This document shows, one piece after another, positions 58,220 through 64,000 of a DNA stretch of 64,000 nt. The position numbers and the translations under genes were made by a program. Within the stretch, counting starts at the first letter, position 1; each line of letters opens with the position of its first letter. The notes below the pieces were generated by a model. It was not told where the DNA came from. It worked only from the letters and a program-made list of their open reading frames with translations, and ran no database searches. The stretch is from Gymnothorax reevesii (taxonomy: Eukaryota; Chordata; Actinopteri; Anguilliformes; Muraenidae): the NCBI GenBank assembly GCA_029721435.1, contig CM056576.1, positions 69,519,876 through 69,583,875 on the forward strand. Direction: 5' to 3'.

Positions 58220-58383
58220 ATCTAGGCTACTCACCTTACCACATTGAGTTCGCTGCAGGAGGGAGGGAAAAAGTTTTAATCTAGTAGCACGGCTGTGATT
58301 GGCCAAAACTGTTGGGGGCGGGGAGTGCCTTCCAGGCAGCGCTGCCTTGAAGACTCCGTTGGGGGCATAAAACACCAACGAGC

Positions 58384-58737
58384 AGTGAGAGGACCAACTA
58401 CCTGTAAACTAGGGCAATTTTAAATAAACAGGTTGAGAAATAAATCGATGTATAAGTGTCGTTTGCGTTTGCGTATATGACTGTAGTGGAATACAGCATG
58501 AGTGAATGTAATGTGCGTTAGTAAGCGGATTTGACATGTGTCGACCCATGAGCTAAAACGCAAGACAACAATACACAGAACAATGATTAAAATTCACACA
58601 CAGGTGTTTGATGAGTCCTTAAATAACAGTAGCACACCAGGGAAAAGTTTCAATGGGGAGATGGAGTTTCACATGTGCAATGGCAACAGCCATTTCAGAC
58701 GCCGTGACGGTGCGCTCACCAGTCGCATCGTCGCACA
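58384..58737 (-). repeat. 3' LTR of the second integrase-first family (outer end unresolved)
   Basis: In sense (minus) orientation a polypurine GGTGGGGGG at about 58738-58746 follows the RNase H stop, then the LTR begins TGTGCGACGATG at 58737. The other end lies somewhere between 58384 and 58450; no second LTR is in the window to fix it. Confidence 0.6.
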
Positions 58738-58743
58738 CCCCCC

Positions 58744-61738
58744 ACCTTAAGTTTGGCCCTCCTCGTAGAGGCGGGACAAAAAGTTAGCAGTCACGTTGCT
58801 CTTCCCCGGTTTGTATTGCACCGAAAACTTGTATGGCTGGAGGGAGAGATACCTCCAGGTTATGCAGGCATTACTGTCCCGCATCCTGCCCAACCATTGC
58901 AATTCCCAGTGGTCAGTCTGCAGCATAAACTCCCATCAAATAGTATTTTAACGTGTCCAGGGCCCACTTGATAGCCAGGCACTCTTTTTCCACAGTAGAG
59001 TACCTGGTCTCATGAGGAAAAAGTTTGCGGCTGATATAAATCACAGGTTCCCCCTTCTTCCCCCTCTCCCTGCAACAACACAGGCCCCAACTGCAATCCA
59101 GAGGAATCTGTGTGGACTATAAAGGACAGATCAAAATCGGGGCTTTGGAGGACAGGGCTGTGACAAAAGCTGTCCTTAAGGTCCTGAAAGGCCTTGTCAC
59201 ATACCTCTGTCCACTTGACCTTGTTGGGGCTGGACTTCCTTGTGAGATCGGTCAGTGGAGTGGCTCTGGTGGAGAAGTCCGAAATGAATCTCCTATACCA
59301 CCCCACTAACCCCTAAAAGGACCGCACCCCCTTCTTGGTGGTGGGCAGCGGACAGTTTCGCACCTGTGGCCTAATGGTGCCACCACCCAGGACATAGCCC
59401 AAGTAGCACACCTCAGGCTGAGCGAGTTGGCACTTGCTGGCGTTGACCACCAACCCGGCAGCCTGGATGCGCTGGAACACGTCAGCTAGATGTCCGGCCA
59501 TGAAGTGCTGAAAATCACTACATCGTTGATGTAGGCAGCGGCATACGACTCTGGTCCCCTCAGCACCTGGTCCATAAGGCGCTGGAGGTGGCGGCAGCCC
59601 CGTATAGACCAAACAGCATGGTAATGAAGTGGAACAAGCCGGTAGGCGTTCGGAAAGCAGTTAGCTCCTGAGCTTCTGGTGTCAAGGGTACCTGCTAGTA
59701 GCCCTTACACAGGTCGAGGGTGCTCAGGTATACTGCTTTCCCAAGCCGTTCCAGTAGCTCGCCCACGAGCGGTATTAGGTAGGGGTCAAAGGCGGAGATG
59801 GCGTTGAGCTTCGAAAAGTCCATGCAGAACCGCAGCCCTCCATCCCTTGGGGACGAGTACCACTGGACTACACCACGGGCTGTGGGATGGCACAATCACT
59901 CCCATCTCCAGCAAAGCGGGGATCAGGCATGCTGGCACCCTGAAGGAGGTCTGTCAAATGGGACCCGGGGCAGTCAGCTGGATGCTGGACTGATGACCGA
60001 TGCCCGGCCTGGCTCCTCCCGGAAGAGACCCTCAGGGATAACACATCAAAGCTCTGCCTGGTGACGACTGGAGAGGTGGTCCATTGGGGGACTTGTGGCT
60101 CCACCTCCGGTGGTAGGGAAATACTGCTCCTGCAGCTCCACTTCCTCTGGGACAGCACAGGCCCACATCGCATCACCAGCAGGACCTGGCCGAGACCCCC
60201 AATCCTTCAACAGGTTCACGTGGAACACTTGTTTTGGCTTGCGGCGGTCCAGCATGGCAAATTCATACGTCACCGAGCTCATCTTCCTGAGGACCTCATA
60301 AGGGCCTTGCCACTTGGCGAGAAGGCTGCTCTCGGATGATGGTGGCAACAGAAGGACTTTCTGCCCAGGGTTGAAGGAACGACTGCGGGCGGTCCGGTCA
60401 TACTAAGCCTTCTGGCTGGACTGGGCTTGCTCCTTGTTGTGGTGGGCCAGGCTGCTGAGTTTCTCCAACTTGTCCCTCATTTTGAGCACATAGCTCATGA
60501 TGTTGGTTGGCGCTGCAGGGCCCTCGCCCATCCAGGCCTCTCGAAGGATGTCTAGGGGACCCATCACCTGGCGACCGTAGAGGAGTTTGAATGGAGAGTA
60601 TCCTGTGGATGCCTGGGGGACTTCCCTGTATGCGAACAGGAGGTAAGGAAGCCATTGGTCCCAGTCAGTTCCAGTGTCACTCACGAACTTCCTGAGCATT
60701 GCCTTCAGGGTCTGGTTGAACATCTCAACCATGCCATCAGTCTGCGGGTGGTAGGGTGTTGATCTGATGCCCTTGGTGCCCAACAGAGAGTAAACCTGTT
60801 TCATAAAGCGAGAGTTGAAGTTGGTGCCTTAGTCGGTGTGGATTTCTCTGGGGACACCAACTCTGGAAAAGAGCTGGATAAGGCAATTAGCGACCTGCCA
60901 GGACTTTGTGTTTCTCAGGGGGAATGCCTCAGGGTAGCGTGTAGCGTAATCACTGATAACTAAAATGTAGCGGTGGCCAGCCCTACTCTTGTCCAGGGGG
61001 CCGACTATGTCCATGGCAATGCGTGAAAATGGTGTGTCAATAATGGGGAGGTTAACCAGGGGAGTCTTAGTGCATCTGTGAGTGCGTGTAGTGAACTGAC
61101 AAGTAGGACAGGATTGACAAAACGCCACAACTTCCTGGTACACACCAGGCTAATAAAACCGTTTGGTAATCCTGTCGAGAGTTTTCTGCTGGCCTAGGTG
61201 GCCTGACCAGGCGATGCTATGGGCAACCTCTAACACCTTTGGCCTAAGGGATTTAGGGACCACAAGCTGTTTCCCCTCCTCCTTGCTCACCCGCATTCGC
61301 TTCCCACATCTAAGCACAAAGCTTTCCTTTCCACACACAGAAGCACCAACAACCTCCTCTTCTGACACAACTTTTCCAAAACACTTTTGAAGTGAAGGGT
61401 CATCTTTCTGTTTCTGCTCAAAGTCAGCAATATCCAAAACATCCTCCTCTATAGGTGGAAGAGAGACTGACTCCTGTATTAGAGTGCCAAGTACCTTATC
61501 TCTCCTCCTAGTGGACCTGGATTTCTTGTCTTTAATTTCTGAGGGGCTGTCAGCAAAGGGCAACTCCTGCCACAAGTCAGCAGGATTGGCCTTTGCTTGG
61601 GCCCGAGTCACAACCATCCCAGTAGCTGGAGCTGCGTGATGCTGCAACAAGTCAGCTAAAACAGGCACGTCTTGACCTAAGCCTACCGGATGGGGGCAAT
61701 TATCCAGAACAGCTACATTCAGCAGGTAAGTCTGGCCT
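58744..61738 (-). pseudogene. Second Gmr1-order retroelement: protease end, integrase, RT, RNase H
   Basis: Minus-strand relic, distinct from copies A-D. The protease C-terminal region and linker (61738-61250) contain the QTYLLNVAVLDN and VTRAQAKANPADLW blocks. The integrase HHCC finger (HSIAWSGHLG and CQSCPTCQ) spans about 61240-61090; the core has MDIVGPLDKS, a second-Asp HTD, and PYHPQTDGMVE. The GPYEVL block lies near 60310 and VFHVNLLKDW near 60240. The reverse transcriptase follows (59895-59300; FSKLNAISAFDPYLIP, LSTLDLCKGY, YIND at 59522-59533), then RNase H (VHTDSSG near 59130, YSTVEKECLAIKWAL near 59000, NFLSR near 58770). In-frame stops lie near 61147, 60827 and 60401; further stops and frameshifts follow between 60045 and 59300. 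Gag and the 5' LTR are missing. Confidence 0.85.
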
Positions 61739-61761
61739 TCTATTTACATTTGCAACTGAAA

Positions 61762-62008
61762 TGTTGCAACTGGGGATTATTTTGTGGGCTTCTCCTTCTC
61801 TTGCGTGAAGGTTGTGTGTGTGTCTGGTGAGTGAGGGGAGAGTGGGCGTATCCTATGAGGGTGGTGGTTACTATGGAGAAATGTTTACCCTTATCCAAGG
61901 AAAAACTGCAGTTAATAAAGTGGCGGGCATGTTCCCGAATTGCGAGGAAACAGCAAATGAGTCTGTCGTCCCTAAAGCAGCGTAATATAAGGAGTCTAAG
62001 TTACAACA
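61762..62008 (+). repeat. Probable 5' LTR of a mag-like element
   Basis: The end is fixed by ...TTACAACA at 62008, three bases before a clear primer-binding site. The start is uncertain (a TG at 61762, just after the preceding relic ends at about 61742). AATAAA lies at 61915-61920. Confidence 0.5.
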
Positions 62009-62011
62009 AAC

Positions 62012-62024
62012 TGGCGACGAGGAT
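62012..62024 (+). other. Primer-binding site matching tRNA-Ser(GCU)
   Basis: TGGCGACGAGGAT is complementary to the 3' end of eukaryotic tRNA-Ser(GCU); the match breaks after 13 bases. mag-clade elements are known for tRNA-Ser priming. Confidence 0.65.
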
Positions 62025-62123
62025 ATACTTGGTTTTCGTTGGACTTTTTTTTTTTGCGCCCCTGATTTATCTACTTGACTGAGTCGCGGTCTGAAGTCAC
62101 AACTCTAGGACGAGTGAATTGAC

Positions 62124-64000
62124 ATGGCGACGTTTGGGAAGATTGATGCTTTCGACTCTACCGCGGAGCAATGGAGCAGGTACGCCGAAAGACTGCACTT
62201 TTACTTCGTTGCAAATGGCATTTCGGACAATGATAAGAAGAGGGCCATATTGCTAACGGTGTGCGGGCCAGTTGTTTATGGAGTGCTGCGTGACTTAATC
62301 GCACCAGCTGCCCCCGCGGACATGCTTTTTGACGATTTAGTAGCCAGGCTTGAGGGACACTACGATCCCAAAAGCAATGTCATAGTGGAAAGGTTCAAGT
62401 TTCAATCATGCACACGCAGCTGTGATGAATCTGTGAACTCGCTCGTTGCTCGTTTAAAACATCAGGCTGCGCACTGTAAATTCGCAGCCACATTGGAGGA
62501 AAGATTGAGGGATCAGCTGGTATGGGGAATAAATAGTGAGCAGCTCCAAAAACGCCTCTTAGCAGTCTCGAATTTAACGTGGCGGAAAGCATTAGAGATG
62601 TGCTTGGCTTTTGAAATGGCAGAGAAGGGGGTTTTAGCCTTACAGCCCCCAAAAGATATCAACAAAGTGGCACCACATTATCAGTCCAGTAAGGCTAGAA
62701 GGGGGCCTAGCACCAAAGCAGCAACATCCCAGTCACAGCGCTGCTACAGATGTGGGAAGGCCCACAGGCCTGAGAGCTGCCGATTTAAAGATGTTGAGTG
62801 CCACTACTGCAGTAAGCGGGGCCACATTGCCCGCTGGTGTCGCAAAAAGGAACGCGACAGCCAGAGCCCTATACCTGGCCAGGCTGGGGCCAATGCAATC
62901 ACTGAGCAGTTAGATGTACACGCTGACAGTGTGGAAGAAGACATTGCACATGTCCTGGCTATAACAGAGAAAGCACCCAGCCCAATAGTCGTAGATTTAA
63001 ACATCAATGACTCCCAGACACGTTTTGAGGTAGACACTGGGGCCTCCCGCACCGTCATAGCAGAGAGGACATTTTCACGTCTGCACGCCCACACACCGTC
63101 ACTGGTTTTGGAACCATGTAACATTTCCCTAAGATCATACACAGGCCAGCATATCCGATTGAAGGGGGCTTCTCAAGTTACAGTGTCTTACAAAGGGAAA
63201 TCCTACTATCTCCGTGCACTTGTGGTGGCAGGTAAGGGCTCCAATTTGCTTGGGCGTGACTGGATCAGGATTCTGCCCTTAGATTGGCCTGTGCTGCTGG
63301 AAAGACTCTTCCAGGTGTCTGACTGTTCCCTAGCAGCTGTTCTCGAAGATCACAGAGCCATATTTAAAGACGAGTTAGGAGAATTAAAAGGGACAAAGGT
63401 AATCATTAGCGTGGATGACAGTGTACCACCGCGGTTCTGCAAAGCTCGGCCAGTTCCGCTGGCCTTACGAAAGAAAGTCGAAACAGTTGACTCGGCTAGT
63501 GGAATCCAAAATCCTCCAACCTGTGACTTACTCAGGGTGGGCTGCTCCAATCGTGCCAGTTCTAAAAGGAGATGGCTGCATCCGCATCTGCGGTGACTAT
63601 AAACTAACAGTGAACGTGGCGTCTCGAGTGGAGCACTACCCACTCCCACGCATTGATGAACTGTTCGCCAAGCTGGCTGGAGGCGTCTGTTTTTCAAAGT
63701 TAGACATGTCCCATGCCTATCAGCAGCTGGTTTTGGCAGAAGAATCACGGAAGCTGGTGACAATCAATACCCACCGCGGCTTATTCCAGTACACACGCCT
63801 TCCATTTGGTGTGTCTTCTGCATGTGCTATTTCTCAGAGGGCGATGGAAGGGTTGCTGGCAGGGATAGACTACGTCGCTGTTTACCTCGATGACATACTC
63901 TTCACGGGTGTCAGTGAGGCCCAACACCTGCGCACCCTGGACAAAGTGATGTCTCGGCTAGAGGGAGCAGGGCTTCGACTTAAAAGGTCCAAATGTGTTT
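62124..64000 (+). pseudogene. Gag-Pol of a mag-like Ty3/gypsy element, one frameshift, runs off window
   Basis: Starts MATFGKID at 62124. The gag core (residues 1-170) includes the WSRYAERLHFYF and LEGHYDPKSN blocks. Two zinc knuckles follow: C207-C219 (CX2CX3HX4C) and C226-C239 (CX2CX4HX4C). The aspartic protease has DTG at 304-306 and LLGRDW about 375. The reverse transcriptase begins near residue 440. One extra base in the AAA at 63481-63483 shifts the frame; from 63484 the reading continues open to the end of the window with FSKLDMSHAYQQL, LPFGVSSA and VYLDDILF (YLDD near 63880). Order is the ordinary gypsy order as far as can be seen: protease directly followed by reverse transcriptase. 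Apart from the single frameshift it looks young. Confidence 0.88.

Larger units (their letters stand above)
53441..58383. repeat. Foldback element with long inverted arms
   Basis: Left arm: 53441-53631 and 54776-54936. Right arm: 55899-56294 and 58228-58383, read in reverse complement. Shared blocks include GGCTCGTTGGTGTTTTA, CAACAGTTTTGGCCAATCAC, GTGGTAAGGTGAGTAGCCTA, GTCAGTGGATATTAAAG-type and CCTGTGTCTCCCCA sequence. The left arm is interrupted by a chromovirus LTR and has lost about 200 bases. The right arm is interrupted by a hAT element with an exact 8-bp duplication. The loop (about 54937-55898) carries an imperfect tandem repeat. The arms contain a CCAAT box and, in the right arm, a GGGGCGGGG box. 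Confidence 0.8.

Noticed and set aside
1..64000. CRISPR arrays, operons, bacterial promoters or rRNA genes
   Set aside because: None seen; the sequence is eukaryotic and the repeats present are transposons, satellites and microsatellites.

Overview
This is a repeat-dense stretch of a vertebrate nuclear genome, most likely a ray-finned (teleost) fish. The evidence is the repeat fauna: Gmr1-type and sushi-type Ty3/gypsy retrotransposons, L2/CR1-type LINEs with the fish-style 3' hairpin tail, Tc1 remnants and hAT/Harbinger-like non-autonomous elements, together with AT-rich non-coding DNA. I see no rRNA, tRNA, CRISPR or bacterial-type gene. No host gene can be named; the best host candidate is a pair of small exons on the minus strand at 12.3-12.66 kb. 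The species cannot be named from sequence alone.

Layout. 1-14.9 kb: AT-rich DNA with a Tc1 transposase relic (0.66-1.16 kb), a 0.3-kb inverted repeat (1.77-3.74 kb), a Tc1-type element carrying a 160-bp tandem array (4.08-5.65 kb) and a solo LTR with a perfect 5-bp target duplication (6.13-7.13 kb). 15-38.7 kb: four copies (A-D) of one Gmr1-like Ty3/gypsy family. Copy A (15412-21466, minus) keeps a single open gag-pol frame of about 1600 codons. It sits inside the 3' untranslated region of an older copy B (14987-15411 plus 21467-24549). Copy C (27003-32768, minus) is complete in outline but broken. Copy D (33826-38661, plus) landed in a LINE fragment, was then split by an L2 element (35572-37833) and has lost its 3' half. 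43-50 kb: a chromovirus LTR split by a LINE (44.75-49.6 kb). 50-53.2 kb: the rest of that chromovirus, with gag and the integrase catalytic centre deleted. 53.4-58.4 kb: a large foldback structure with tandem repeats in its loop, one arm carrying a chromovirus LTR and the other a hAT element (56295-58219). 58.4-61.74 kb: a second, older retroelement with the Gmr1 gene order. 61.75-64 kb: the 5' part of a mag-like Ty3/gypsy element that runs off the window.

How the genes work together. In the Gmr1-like copies the pol domains run protease, integrase, reverse transcriptase, RNase H. This is the Ty1/copia order on a Ty3/gypsy-type enzyme set, and two distinct families here share it. The LTRs carry a TATA box, the primer-binding site resembles the 3' end of tRNA-Pro, and the target duplications are 4 bp. 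Even the open copy A has lost one zinc-binding histidine of its integrase, and copies B, C and the second family have lost the first catalytic aspartate of the reverse transcriptase, so I see no copy that looks fully competent.

I do not see a clearly new biological system. The most unusual items are the integrase-first elements with their altered primer-binding sites, the foldback element, and a short array of nuclear-receptor-type half-sites inside a Tc1 element.
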